Source: Rouxiella badensis (lineage in GTDB: Bacteria > Pseudomonadota > Gammaproteobacteria > Enterobacterales > Enterobacteriaceae). Taken from it: 64,000 nucleotides of DNA. The first letter of the stretch is position 1, and the number at the start of each line of letters is the position of its first letter. This document shows positions 1 to 9,158 of the stretch, one piece after another. The notes beneath the pieces were generated by a model. That model searched no databases and was not told where the DNA came from. It was given only the letters and a program-made list of their open reading frames with translations. Both the position numbers and the translations under genes were made by a program. The stretch lies in contig NZ_MRWE01000001.1 of NCBI RefSeq assembly GCF_002093665.1, positions 62,001 to 126,000 on the forward strand, written 5' to 3'.

Positions 1-1
1 C

Positions 2-1369
2 GCAACCAAACTTAGCGATGCCCGTATCGTCGTCGCCATCGCACTGGGAGGCGTTTTCCTCGACGCTTACGATCTCGGTGGGCTGGCCTTCGGTATGAAA
101 GACATTACTCGCCAGTTTGGCCTGTCGCCGTCGGGCGCGGGTCTGGTGGCTTCGGCAATTACGCTCGGCGCAATCGTAGGTGCCTTGTTTGGGGGTTACC
201 TCACCGACAAAATTGGTCGCTACCGCGTCTTCATGGCCGATATGTTCTTCTTCGTCGTTGCCGCACTGGCCTGTGCATTCGCCCCTAACGAGTGGGTTCT
301 GGGCGGTTCTCGCTTCGTGATGGGCATTGGCGTCGGCATCGATTTACCGGTAGCGATGGCGTTTCTGGCCGAGTTTTCAAAGCTCTCGGGCCGCGGCAAC
401 AAAGCTTCGCGGGTCGCGATGTGGTGCCCGACCTGGTATGCGGCTATCAGCATTTCCTACCTGCTGGTTCTGTTGCTGTATGCGGTGCTTCCCGCTGACA
501 AGACCGACATCCTGTGGCGTCTGATCCTGGGCTTTGGTGCGGTGCCTGCACTGCTTATCATTGCTATCCGCCATCGTTACATGAATGAATCGCCGGTCTG
601 GACCGCCAATCAGGGCGACCTTGAAGGCGCAGCGGCAATTTTGCGTCGTTCTTATAATATCAACGTAGAAGTGGCGGCAGACGCCAATCTGCAACCGCAG
701 CCGGAAGTGCGCAAAGCGGCCTGGAGTAACTACGGCGAGCTGCTGAAAGGCATTTATCTCAAGCGTACGATCCTTGCCACCGTGACGTCGCTGGTTTCAC
801 CGTTTGCTTACAACGCCGTTGCCTTTGGTTTGCCGGTCATTCTCTCAACCTTTCTCAAACAGTCGCTGATGAGCACCATCCTATTCTCGCTGGGGCTAAA
901 TCTGTGCTTTGCGTTCGTGGGTGGGCTGCTGGCGGTGCGTCTGGTGCCTAAGTTAGGCGCGTGGAATATGACGCTGGCAGGCTATGCATTGCAGCTGATT
1001 GCGATGGTGGGTCTGGCGCTGGTGGGCCGTCCGGCTGACAGTGCCGAGGCGGCTATCTCCATCTCTATGCTTGCATTGTTCCTGTTTGGTCAAGGCATCG
1101 GTCCGGGATCGCACACCATGACTTTCGCCTCGCTGAGCTATCCCACGTCGCTGCGCGGCGTCGGGGTCGGTTTTAACCAGATTCTGGTTCGCGCCAGCTC
1201 AACGGCGTCACTGTTCCTTTTCCCCGTGCTCTCTGCCGCACTCGGCACTAGCGTATTCTGGGTTATCGCGTTTGCGCCACTGGCGGGGCTGATTGTGCTG
1301 CTGGCTATTCGTTGGGAACCTTCAGGCTATGACGTCGACGCGGAAGACTTCGAACCGGTCAAGGCATAA
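2..1369 (+). CDS. MFS transporter, metabolite:H+ symporter type (5' end outside window)
   Basis: The reading frame is open from base 2, so the true start lies upstream of the window. The visible part is about 455 residues. Major facilitator features are seen: a first membrane segment with LDAYDLGG, then the loop-2/3 motif GGYLTDKIGRYR, and about a dozen hydrophobic segments in total. The central loop contains MNESPVW, a motif typical of the metabolite:H+ symporter branch (E. coli YdfJ, ShiA and KgtP relatives). The protein would sit in the inner membrane and import a small organic compound; the substrate cannot be read from sequence. A possible hairpin (TCCGCTCC/GGAGCGGA, around 1381-1413) follows the stop codon, but without a T tract. 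The converging gene downstream is unrelated. Confidence 0.85.
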   Translation, partial: ATKLSDARIVVAIALGGVFLDAYDLGGLAFGMKDITRQFGLSPSGAGLVASAITLGAIVGALFGGYLTDKIGRYRVFMADMFFFVVAALACAFAPNEWVLGGSRFVMGIGVGIDLPVAMAFLAEFSKLSGRGNKASRVAMWCPTWYAAISISYLLVLLLYAVLPADKTDILWRLILGFGAVPALLIIAIRHRYMNESPVWTANQGDLEGAAAILRRSYNINVEVAADANLQPQPEVRKAAWSNYGELLKGIYLKRTILATVTSLVSPFAYNAVAFGLPVILSTFLKQSLMSTILFSLGLNLCFAFVGGLLAVRLVPKLGAWNMTLAGYALQLIAMVGLALVGRPADSAEAAISISMLALFLFGQGIGPGSHTMTFASLSYPTSLRGVGVGFNQILVRASSTASLFLFPVLSAALGTSVFWVIAFAPLAGLIVLLAIRWEPSGYDVDAEDFEPVKA

Positions 1370-1418
1370 AAAGTAACAGTCCGCTCCCCCGTGGATTAAA
1401 AATGGAGGAGCGGATGTA

Positions 1419-2525
1419 TCAAACTACCGGTGCGCGCGGCGCAAAGACCGGCTGTACGCCCGCCTCGGTCAGCATCGCAACCAACGCGTGCCCACCGTTC
1501 GGGCGGCTCTGCGCGAACTCGAGTTCGGTCGCCACTATCGGGCTTATCCAAAACAGGTTAACCGGATCGCCGTAGCTGCGCGGCATCTCAAGTTTTCCGA
1601 GCGGTGCGCCTAACTCCGCCGACACCACGTGACCTTCATAGCCTAACGGCGCAACCGGCGAAAGCAGCGTGTGCCCCTCCCCCAACCAACTCAGCGTCGT
1701 CCAGGGCAGTTGGGCATACTCTGACATCGCACTCGCCATCTGCACCGCATTGGCCTCATCGACGTACTCTTTGCCGACCGCAAACGCCAGTTCGATACGA
1801 CGATGATGCTCAGCCTCATCGTTAAAAATCAGCTCAATCTGCGGCATCGGGCGGATACTCATGCCCAGGGTGAAGAAGTAGAAATTCTCGTCATCTTCAT
1901 GCTGTGAAATCGCCATCGGCGGCCACGTGCCCTGATCGATAGCGTAATATTTTACCGCCGGGCCGAAGCGTTGTTCATAGCAGGCGATGAAATTACGCTG
2001 GTGTTTAGGCCAGGGATTGTGCTCGTTATGCTGCCAGTCGCGCCAGAATTGCCGGGTTTTGTCCGCCAGCGCGTATTGGGTATTGGTCGAGGCAGAGCCC
2101 AGGGGGAAGGTTAAGGAGTTCTGCTGAATGCACCCGGCGGAATAGCTGACCGAGTGGTCGATATACAGGCTCCAACCGGGGATAACCGCCAAGAGAAGTC
2201 CGTGATACCAGAGCGCCGCGCCGTCGTCGCTTTCATTCCACAGGATTTGAATCCCTTCGGGATCCAGCGGTGCCTCGGCCTCAAGGCTGCGACAATATTG
2301 CGCCGCCAACATCGGTGGCAAGCCTTCAGCCATCGCCTGCGCGTCGTCCTGTGCTGGTGCCGGAGACAGGTTTCTCACCCAGCAGCCGCGCATTCGCGGA
2401 AAGCGATCGCGTAAGTCTTCACGCGCATAGATGTAAAGATAAGCGACCCTGTCGTCCTGTTCGACCATGGCGATGAGGGTCTGTTTATCGTTGCTGACCT
2501 GAGCGAGTATTTCTGACTGGCGCAT
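1419..2525 (-). CDS. Suppressor-of-fused (SUFU) domain protein
   Basis: This 368-residue soluble protein has no signal peptide or membrane segment. Its C-terminal part contains NLFWISPIVATELEFA, which resembles the conserved end of the suppressor-of-fused domain, where an aromatic/proline stretch is followed by a conserved glutamate. Bacterial SUFU-domain proteins are widespread and mostly uncharacterised; several sit next to polymorphic toxins as presumed immunity proteins. No toxin is visible beside this gene, so that role is not supported here. The ATG start is preceded by GAGGT at a suitable distance. The gene converges with the MFS gene and is separated from abgR by about 140 bases. The family call is moderately sure; the function is unknown. 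Confidence 0.6.
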   Translation of the reverse strand: MRQSEILAQVSNDKQTLIAMVEQDDRVAYLYIYAREDLRDRFPRMRGCWVRNLSPAPAQDDAQAMAEGLPPMLAAQYCRSLEAEAPLDPEGIQILWNESDDGAALWYHGLLLAVIPGWSLYIDHSVSYSAGCIQQNSLTFPLGSASTNTQYALADKTRQFWRDWQHNEHNPWPKHQRNFIACYEQRFGPAVKYYAIDQGTWPPMAISQHEDDENFYFFTLGMSIRPMPQIELIFNDEAEHHRRIELAFAVGKEYVDEANAVQMASAMSEYAQLPWTTLSWLGEGHTLLSPVAPLGYEGHVVSAELGAPLGKLEMPRSYGDPVNLFWISPIVATELEFAQSRPNGGHALVAMLTEAGVQPVFAPRAPVV

Positions 2526-2662
2526 GCTACCTCAATAGGATTAGTCGCTTCTTATTCTATGAGATAAAGTGTAGAACGTCTTCAGCATCAGGTTAACGGG
2601 CAAAAATCCCAAAACTCGGCTTGAACGCCTTGAATAGGGTGATTTTTGCGCCATTTTTCTCA

Positions 2663-3559
2663 TTATCGGCAGTAAAGCCGGAAAAGCTGTGCTAAGTGCG
2701 CGGCCATCGGCGACAGCGTTGAGTCTTTACGTTGGATGAGATGAAAGGTTGCCTTGGGCAGAGGCAGATCAAGATCCAGCGCGACCAGGCTCTGGCCAAG
2801 CAGGGGGTCGTTGATGATATCGACCGACAGCACGCTCAGAAAATCTGTCTTCGCCAACAGGCTGGTGCAGGACATAAAGGTCTCACACACCACGCTGATT
2901 ATTGGCTCGGCTTCCATTTCGCTGAACATCTCGCTCAATAGCTTGTAATAGCTGCCGCGCGGCGTCGGCATGGTCCAGTCACAGTGCAGAAGCTCTTTTA
3001 TACTGCGAGCCTTCTCCATAGGATGTCCGCGCCGACACACCACCCGATACTCCTTATCCATAAGTTTTTCATATAACAGTTCGTTATCATAGGCGCTTTG
3101 ATAATAAGTGTTGATGGTGAAGTCCAACTCTCCCTGCCGCAGCTCCGGGATCATCGACACCAACTGCCCTTCGGCAATCCTGACCTTTACCTCGGGAAAC
3201 TCGCGATGAAAACGGTCTATGACAATCGGCATAATGGTGCGCGCAATGCTGGCCCCGACGCCGAGGTTGACCTGCCCGCTGTGCGTACCAAGGCGCTGGG
3301 CAATATCCTCCTGCGCGACGCGTAATTCCTCAAGAATCAGGCTGGCCCGCTTGAAAAAAATCTCCCCGCATTCGGTTAGTGTGACGCCCTGACGTCGACG
3401 AATAAACAGCTGTGCGCCGAGGCTGTCCTCAAGCTCCTTGATTGACTTGGTCAATGCCGGTTGAGAAAGACTCAAAAAGCGGCTGGCGGCGCGAATACTT
3501 CCCTGACGGCTCACAGCCACAAAAGCGCGCAGTTGATGCATTTTTATTTGTGATGACAT
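2663..3559 (-). CDS. abgR: LysR-type regulator AbgR
   Basis: This 298-residue LysR regulator is divergent from abgABT. The N-terminus MSSQIKMHQLRAFVAVSRQG followed by LSLSQPALTKSIKELE is the winged helix-turn-helix and is close to E. coli AbgR in sequence and length (about 302 aa). The remainder is the two-lobed effector-binding domain. An upstream in-frame extension exists, but I chose the start at 3559 because homology begins there. The 143-base gap to abgA should hold the shared control region. LysR proteins usually activate the divergent operon when bound to a ligand, so this one probably controls abgABT in response to an aminobenzoyl-glutamate-related compound; that is inference from family and position. 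Confidence 0.88.
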   Translation of the reverse strand: MSSQIKMHQLRAFVAVSRQGSIRAASRFLSLSQPALTKSIKELEDSLGAQLFIRRRQGVTLTECGEIFFKRASLILEELRVAQEDIAQRLGTHSGQVNLGVGASIARTIMPIVIDRFHREFPEVKVRIAEGQLVSMIPELRQGELDFTINTYYQSAYDNELLYEKLMDKEYRVVCRRGHPMEKARSIKELLHCDWTMPTPRGSYYKLLSEMFSEMEAEPIISVVCETFMSCTSLLAKTDFLSVLSVDIINDPLLGQSLVALDLDLPLPKATFHLIQRKDSTLSPMAAHLAQLFRLYCR

Positions 3560-3702
3560 GACCGCGACTGATAACCCCTGATTATCACCATTAAGATTTT
3601 GGCATCTTATACGCCATGGTCGCTTTGTGTACATTGAAATCAAAGTGTCACATCTCATCTTCGAAAAATATCGGTCTTACCGCGACTAAAAGAGAGCTAA
3701 TC

Positions 3703-5052
3703 ATGGTTACAGAGGCATCCGAATTGAGCGCACCATCTTCCCTACAGGCGCTGTCAAAACGCGTCGATACACTTTTTACCGATCTCCAGACCCGCCGCCG
3801 CGATTTGCATAAATATGCCGAATCCGGCTGGCTCGAGTTTCGTACCTCCACGATTGTTGCCGAGCGTCTGAGCGAACTCGGCTACAGCCTGCAACTGGGG
3901 CGTGAGGTGATCGATGCCGATTCGCGTATGGGCCTTCCGTCTGCCGAAGTCCTGCAACAGCAGGAGCAGCGCGCATTGGAACAAGGCGCAATTGCACGCT
4001 GGATGCCTCATTTCTCCGGCGGATTCACAGGAATTGTGGCAACGCTTGAGACCGGCAGACCGGGTCCGGTTATCGGCTATCGCGTGGACATGGACGCGCT
4101 GGACCTCAATGAGCTTCAGAACGATGACCATCGTCCTTATCGTGAGGGTTTTTCCTCGCTGAATGGCGGCATGATGCACGCCTGTGGCCACGATGGGCAT
4201 ACTACGATTGGGCTCGGGCTGGCACAGCTGCTGATGGAACTGCGCGATCGGCTGTGTGGCACCATTAAGCTTATCTTCCAGCCTGCCGAAGAAGGCACGC
4301 GAGGCGCAAAATCCATGGTGGCAGCAGGCGTCGTCGATGACGTCGATTTCTTTACCGCCGTGCATATCGGCACCGGTGTGCCGGCCAATCATATCGTCTG
4401 CGGCAATGATACCTTTATGGCTACCACCAAACTCGACGTCGTCTTTACCGGCGTCGCTGCGCATGCGGGCGGCAACCCTGAGCAAGGGCGTAACGCTCTG
4501 CTGGCGGCGGCACAGGCAACTCTCGGCCTGCACGCCCTGCCGCGTCACAGCGCGGGCAGCTCGCGGATTAATGTCGGCGTACTCCAGGCCGGCACCGGTC
4601 GTAACGTGGTGCCTTCGAGCGCGATGATGAAGGTCGAAACCCGTGGGGCGACTAACGAGGTGAACGAGTTTATTTATCAGCAGGCGCTGAAGGTGATTTC
4701 CGGTGCCGCCGAGATGTATCAGGTGCAGTTCGAAACCCGCCTGATGGGAGCGGCTCAGAGCAGCACGCCGACCGAGCCATGGGTGAAGTACATCCATCGT
4801 CAGGCCGAGCAGTTGGGTCTGTTTGAAGAGATTATCGACCGTCAGGAAGGCGCTGCCGGTTCAGAAGACGCCACCTACATGATGGAGCGCGTCAAATCAC
4901 TGGGCGGTCAGGCTTCTTACGTCATCTTTGGCACCGATCTTAGTGCTGGACATCACAATGAGAAATTCGATTTCGATGAGAAGGTCATGACTCAGGGAAT
5001 CAAGACGCTGGCTGCGCTGGCGCTGAATATCAACTCATTCAAGGAGCATTGA
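3703..5052 (+). CDS. abgA: p-Aminobenzoyl-glutamate hydrolase subunit A
   Basis: AbgA is one half of the cytoplasmic M20-family metallopeptidase that cleaves p-aminobenzoyl-glutamate, a folate breakdown product, to p-aminobenzoate and glutamate. The 449-residue protein has the M20 metal-site features RVDMDALDL, MMHACGHDGHT and QPAEEGTRGA, and ends in AGHHNEKFDFDE. It is collinear with E. coli AbgA (436 aa) throughout. The start at 3703 follows an AAAGAGAG ribosome site; an upstream in-frame extension to 3616 overlaps the regulator promoter region and is rejected. The abgB start lies 2 bases after the stop, so the two subunits are translationally coupled. Confidence 0.95.
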   Translation: MVTEASELSAPSSLQALSKRVDTLFTDLQTRRRDLHKYAESGWLEFRTSTIVAERLSELGYSLQLGREVIDADSRMGLPSAEVLQQQEQRALEQGAIARWMPHFSGGFTGIVATLETGRPGPVIGYRVDMDALDLNELQNDDHRPYREGFSSLNGGMMHACGHDGHTTIGLGLAQLLMELRDRLCGTIKLIFQPAEEGTRGAKSMVAAGVVDDVDFFTAVHIGTGVPANHIVCGNDTFMATTKLDVVFTGVAAHAGGNPEQGRNALLAAAQATLGLHALPRHSAGSSRINVGVLQAGTGRNVVPSSAMMKVETRGATNEVNEFIYQQALKVISGAAEMYQVQFETRLMGAAQSSTPTEPWVKYIHRQAEQLGLFEEIIDRQEGAAGSEDATYMMERVKSLGGQASYVIFGTDLSAGHHNEKFDFDEKVMTQGIKTLAALALNINSFKEH

Positions 5053-5054
5053 TT

Positions 5055-6509
5055 ATGCTTGCCAATCAAGAAATTATCAGCTTTGTTGACGATTTTATCG
5101 ATACCCAACGCGACGTATTATCGGCTATCAGCGATGAAATCTGGGACCATCCTGAAACGCGTTTCGAGGAGTCTATCTCCTCAAGACTGCTTGCCGACAA
5201 ACTTGAGGAATCAGGCTTTCAGGTCGAGCGCGGCGTCGGCGGCATGGACACCGCGTTTATTGCCAGCTTCGGCGAGGGAAAGCCGGTTATCGCTCTGCTC
5301 GGTGAGTTTGACGCGTTGGCGGGACTGAGCCAAAAGGCGGGCTGCGACAGCGAGCAGCCGCTGGTAGAGAACGGTAACGGCCACGGCTGCGGTCACAACC
5401 TGCTGGGCACTGCGGCGCTGGGTGGTACACTGGCGGTGAAGGCGTGGATGGAGAAAGAAGGCCTGAAAGGCACGGTACGATTTTACGGCTGTCCGGGCGA
5501 GGAAGGTGGCTCAGGCAAAACCTTTATGGCCCGCGAAGGCCTGTTTGACGGCGTGGACGCCGCGCTAACCTGGCACCCCGAAACCTTCAGCGGCATGTTC
5601 AGCAACCCGACGCTGGCCAATATTCAGGCCGCGTTCCACTTCAAGGGTGCCGCCGCACACGCCGCCGCCGCCCCGCATCTTGGCCGCAGCGCGCTCGACG
5701 CCCTGACGCTGATGAACACCGGTGCCAACTTCCTGCGTGAGCACATTATTCAGGAAGCACGCGTGCATTACGCGGTGACCAATGCGGGCGGTATCTCGCC
5801 GAACGTGGTACAGGCCGACGCCGAAGTGCTGTATCTGGTGCGGGCACCGCAGCTCGATCAGGCGCAGGCCATTTTTGACCGCGTAGTCGATATCGCCAAG
5901 GGCGCGGCACTGATGACCGGCACCCGCATGACGATGCGCTTCGACAAGGCCTGCTCCAACTATGCCCCCAACCATAAGCTGGAAGAAGTGATGTATCGCT
6001 ACGTTCAGGCCTTCGGCACGCCGCAATACAGTCAGGAAGAGCAGGCGTTCGCCCGTTCAATCCACGCCACACTCAGCGAACAGGACATCGATAACAGCTT
6101 GAATACGATGGCGAAAACCGGCGGCATCGCAGGCAAAGCCTTCGCCGAGACACTGCGCCATTCACCGCTAACCTCCGCCGTCGCACCCTACTGTGCCAAT
6201 GAAAATATCCTTTACGGCTCCACCGACGTCGGCGACGTAAGCTGGATAGTCCCTACCGCGCAGTGCTTTAGCCCCTGCTTCGTGGTCGGTTCACCGCTGC
6301 ATACCTGGCAGATTGTGTCACAGGGCAGAACCTCTCTTGCCCATAAAGGCATGTGTCTCGCGGCGAAAGTCATGGCCTCCACGGCCGTCGCGTTGTTCTC
6401 CGACTCGGCGCTGCTGGATGCCTGCCAGGAGGAACATCGTGCGGTGCGTGCGCGACGTCCCTATCACTGTCCGATCCCGGAAGGCATTAAGCCTTCACCT
6501 TTGAAGTAA
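5055..6509 (+). CDS. abgB: p-Aminobenzoyl-glutamate hydrolase subunit B
   Basis: AbgB is the partner subunit of AbgA in the M20-family hydrolase. The 484-residue product keeps IWDHPETRFEE, LLGEFDALAGLSQ, GHGCGHNLLGTAA and CPGEEGGSGKTF, and ends in YHCPIPEGIKPSPLK, all matching E. coli AbgB (481 aa) almost position for position. The ATG at 5055 is preceded by a perfect AAGGAG located inside the end of abgA. A TTG at 5049 in the same frame lies in the Shine-Dalgarno spacer and is not a likely start. A 133-base gap follows before abgT. Confidence 0.95.
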   Translation: MLANQEIISFVDDFIDTQRDVLSAISDEIWDHPETRFEESISSRLLADKLEESGFQVERGVGGMDTAFIASFGEGKPVIALLGEFDALAGLSQKAGCDSEQPLVENGNGHGCGHNLLGTAALGGTLAVKAWMEKEGLKGTVRFYGCPGEEGGSGKTFMAREGLFDGVDAALTWHPETFSGMFSNPTLANIQAAFHFKGAAAHAAAAPHLGRSALDALTLMNTGANFLREHIIQEARVHYAVTNAGGISPNVVQADAEVLYLVRAPQLDQAQAIFDRVVDIAKGAALMTGTRMTMRFDKACSNYAPNHKLEEVMYRYVQAFGTPQYSQEEQAFARSIHATLSEQDIDNSLNTMAKTGGIAGKAFAETLRHSPLTSAVAPYCANENILYGSTDVGDVSWIVPTAQCFSPCFVVGSPLHTWQIVSQGRTSLAHKGMCLAAKVMASTAVALFSDSALLDACQEEHRAVRARRPYHCPIPEGIKPSPLK

Positions 6510-6642
6510 AAAACGCTACAAAGATCGACTGCCCTGCTTCGACCTTTCCTCATCGTCGGGGCCGGGCATAAAAAAATAATAAAACCGCACGGCACGACCG
6601 GCGGAAATTAACGTGATCACTTTTTTCGACGAGGGGTTTTTA

Positions 6643-8172
6643 ATGAGTATTGAAGCACAGGAACAACAACATAGCCCGGGCGGCTTCTTCCGTTGGGTCG
6701 AGCGCGTAGGGAACAAAATTCCTAATCCATTCCTTCTGTTTGTCTATCTGATTGTTGTGTTAATGCTGAGCAGCGCGGTGATTTCCTGGCTAAACATCAC
6801 CGCAGTTAATCCAACCAACGGTGAGATTATCCACGTTAAAAACCTGCTCAGCGTTGAAGGGTTACAGTGGATCTTGCCTAACGTGGTCAAAAACTTCAGC
6901 GGCTTTACGCCACTGGGGTCGATTCTGGCCTTGGTGCTGGGGGCAGGACTCGCCGAACGCGTAGGGCTATTGCAAAGCCTGATGTACAAGATGGCGGCGG
7001 GAGTCAGCGCAAAGTACGCGAGCTATCTGGTTATTTTCATTGCTTTTTTCAGCCATATCTCTTCCGATGCCGCACTGGTGGTAATGCCCCCTCTGGGAGC
7101 GCTCATCTTCCTCGCCGTGGGACGTCATCCGGTTGCCGGACTGCTGGCGGCCATCGCCGGCGTCGGGTGCGGCTTTACCGCTAACCTGCTGATCGTGACG
7201 ACTGACGTGCTGTTGTCAGGTTTGAGTTCTGAGGCAGCGAAGGTTATCAACCCAGCGGTGCAGGTCAGCGTGGTTGATAACTGGTACTTTATGGCCGCAT
7301 CGGTGATTGTATTGACGCTGGTCGGCGGTATTCTGACCGACCGATTTGTCGAACCGCGCCTGCCGGCCTACGACGGCGATCGCAGCGAGGAAATGAAAAA
7401 GCTCACCGCCCTGCAGAATCGCGGGTTACGGGCCAGCGGTATCGCCGCACTGGTGTTTATCGCGTTGGTGGCCATGCTGGTAGTGCCGGAGTCGGCTCCG
7501 CTGCGTAATCCCCACACCCACGGGATAGTGCCTTCGCCGTTTATTCAGGGCATTGTGCCGCTGATTATCCTATTCTTTTTTGTCGTCTCGATCCCTTACG
7601 GCCTGGTCACGAAACAGATCCGCTCGCAGAGTGATATCCCTAATCTACTGATCGATCCAATGAAAGGCATGGCCGGTTTCATCGTGATGGTTTTCCCACT
7701 GTCCCAGTTTGTGGCGTTCTTTAACTGGAGCAATATGGGGAAATTTATGGCTATCGGCTTGACCGATGTGCTGGAGAAGCTTGGGATGACGGGTATTCCG
7801 GCGTTTGTGGGGCTTATCTTCCTGTCGGCGCTGCTGTGCATGTTTATCGCCAGCGGTTCGGCGATTTGGTCGATTCTCGCACCGATCTTTATCCCGATGT
7901 TTATGCTGATCGGGTTCCATCCCGCGTTTGCACAGATTGTATTTCGTATCGCTGACTCCTCGGTGCTGCCGCTGGCACCGATGTCGCCTTTCCTGCCGCT
8001 GTTTCTCGGGTTTCTACAGCGTTACAACAAGGACGCTAAGCTCGGCACTTACTATTCGCTGGTGCTGCCGTATCCGGTGGTGTTTTTCCTGGTCTGGCTG
8101 CTGATGCTGGTCGTCTGGTATCTGTTGGGCCTGCCGATTGGTCCGGGCGTGTATCCGCACATGCCGTCGTAA
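6643..8172 (+). CDS. abgT: p-Aminobenzoyl-glutamate transporter AbgT
   Basis: This inner-membrane importer of the AbgT family brings in p-aminobenzoyl-glutamate for AbgAB. The 509-residue, strongly hydrophobic protein contains AFFSHISSDAALVVMPP, GVGCGFTANLLIVTTDVL and MFIASGSAIWSILAPIF, and ends GLPIGPGVYPHMPS, all close to E. coli AbgT (508 aa). I chose the ATG at 6643 because GAGGGG precedes it by a normal spacing and homology begins there; a GTG at 6613 would add ten unsupported residues. It is the last gene of the abgABT operon. The next gene is on the other strand and ends 20 bases away. Confidence 0.94.
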   Translation: MSIEAQEQQHSPGGFFRWVERVGNKIPNPFLLFVYLIVVLMLSSAVISWLNITAVNPTNGEIIHVKNLLSVEGLQWILPNVVKNFSGFTPLGSILALVLGAGLAERVGLLQSLMYKMAAGVSAKYASYLVIFIAFFSHISSDAALVVMPPLGALIFLAVGRHPVAGLLAAIAGVGCGFTANLLIVTTDVLLSGLSSEAAKVINPAVQVSVVDNWYFMAASVIVLTLVGGILTDRFVEPRLPAYDGDRSEEMKKLTALQNRGLRASGIAALVFIALVAMLVVPESAPLRNPHTHGIVPSPFIQGIVPLIILFFFVVSIPYGLVTKQIRSQSDIPNLLIDPMKGMAGFIVMVFPLSQFVAFFNWSNMGKFMAIGLTDVLEKLGMTGIPAFVGLIFLSALLCMFIASGSAIWSILAPIFIPMFMLIGFHPAFAQIVFRIADSSVLPLAPMSPFLPLFLGFLQRYNKDAKLGTYYSLVLPYPVVFFLVWLLMLVVWYLLGLPIGPGVYPHMPS

Positions 8173-8191
8173 TCGTCTGAACGCCGCGGCG

Positions 8192-9073
8192 CTAGGGCAA
8201 TCGTCCGACGCGCCGCATCGCTCTTGTCCAGGAACCGTTTCTCACCGCCCAGCGCAGCACGCTGGCGATGCGACGCATTGAAAAGTCGATGCCTTTGCGG
8301 ATCAACGGCGAAAACCTGATCCCCAGCTCGTCCTGCGCCCACTGCGGCAACAGTTCAATGCCCGACCAAATCATCAGCTTACCCACGGGAACCGCGGCTC
8401 GGCTGGGTGCGGGCGCGTTTTTTAGCAGCCTTACCACTTCAAGCGTGCGCTCATCACAGCGTAAAGAGGGCCGCATGCGCTCGAGATAATCGTCGATTTC
8501 TTTCACGCTGGTGGGCACATTGACGCCCCCCAACCCCTCGACCACACGCGCGACTTCACGGTAATACTGGTCCTGCTCGGCGAGGCTGAGATTGGGATTA
8601 CGATAGCGAAGATAGGACTGGAGAAAGCTGTAGGACTCGGCAACGTGCACCCACACCAATAAATCGGGATCGCTGGCGGCATAAGGGTTGCCGTGCGCAT
8701 CGACGCCGGTCACGCCAAGATGAATGGATTTTACGCGTTCGATAAGACGCTGAGCGTCTGCAAGAGAGGCAAAAGTGGTGCCAGAAACGAATTGACTGGT
8801 GCGTCTGAGACGCCCCAGCATGTCCTGGCGAAAGTTCGAATGATCCCACACGCCCGCCAGAGCAAGAGGATGAAGCATTTGCAGCAGCAGTGCACTCACG
8901 CCGCCGCACAACATGGTCGAGAAATCGCCGTGAACTTGCCACACTACGGTGTCGGGTCCAAATAACCCGGCATCACCACGAGGCTGTTCGAAATCGATTC
9001 CTCCCAGCGCCAGGCCGGAAATGCTTAACACCTGGCGCTCTATCTTCTTACGTAAACTTTCACCAACTGGCAT
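8192..9073 (-). CDS. Oxygenase MpaB family protein (DUF2236)
   Basis: This 293-residue protein matches the MpaB/latex-clearing-protein (DUF2236) family. The N-terminal third has GLFGPDTVVWQVHGD, then LLLQMLHPLALAGVWDHSNF, with histidines like those near the haem in this family, followed by RLRRTSQF. The central part has PDLLVWVHVAESYSF and the C-terminal helix region IRKGIDFSMRRIASVLRW. Known members include rubber oxygenase and the mycophenolate-pathway enzyme MpaB'; bacterial copies like this have no established substrate. No signal peptide is evident. It lies alone between abgT and comR, on the opposite strand to abgT. The family call is good; catalysis is inferred. Confidence 0.75.
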   Translation of the reverse strand: MPVGESLRKKIERQVLSISGLALGGIDFEQPRGDAGLFGPDTVVWQVHGDFSTMLCGGVSALLLQMLHPLALAGVWDHSNFRQDMLGRLRRTSQFVSGTTFASLADAQRLIERVKSIHLGVTGVDAHGNPYAASDPDLLVWVHVAESYSFLQSYLRYRNPNLSLAEQDQYYREVARVVEGLGGVNVPTSVKEIDDYLERMRPSLRCDERTLEVVRLLKNAPAPSRAAVPVGKLMIWSGIELLPQWAQDELGIRFSPLIRKGIDFSMRRIASVLRWAVRNGSWTRAMRRVGRLP

Positions 9074-9158
9074 GACACATTGTTCTCAATATTTTCTACA
9101 ATAAGGCGTGCCTAAGGCATACAGGGATGAAAGTTTCTTCGCTACTTCAAACCATGGC

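Noticed and set aside
3754-4797. Long open frame on the minus strand inside abgA
   Set aside because: Low-complexity, histidine/arginine-rich antisense frame in a GC-rich gene; abgA is certain on the plus strand.
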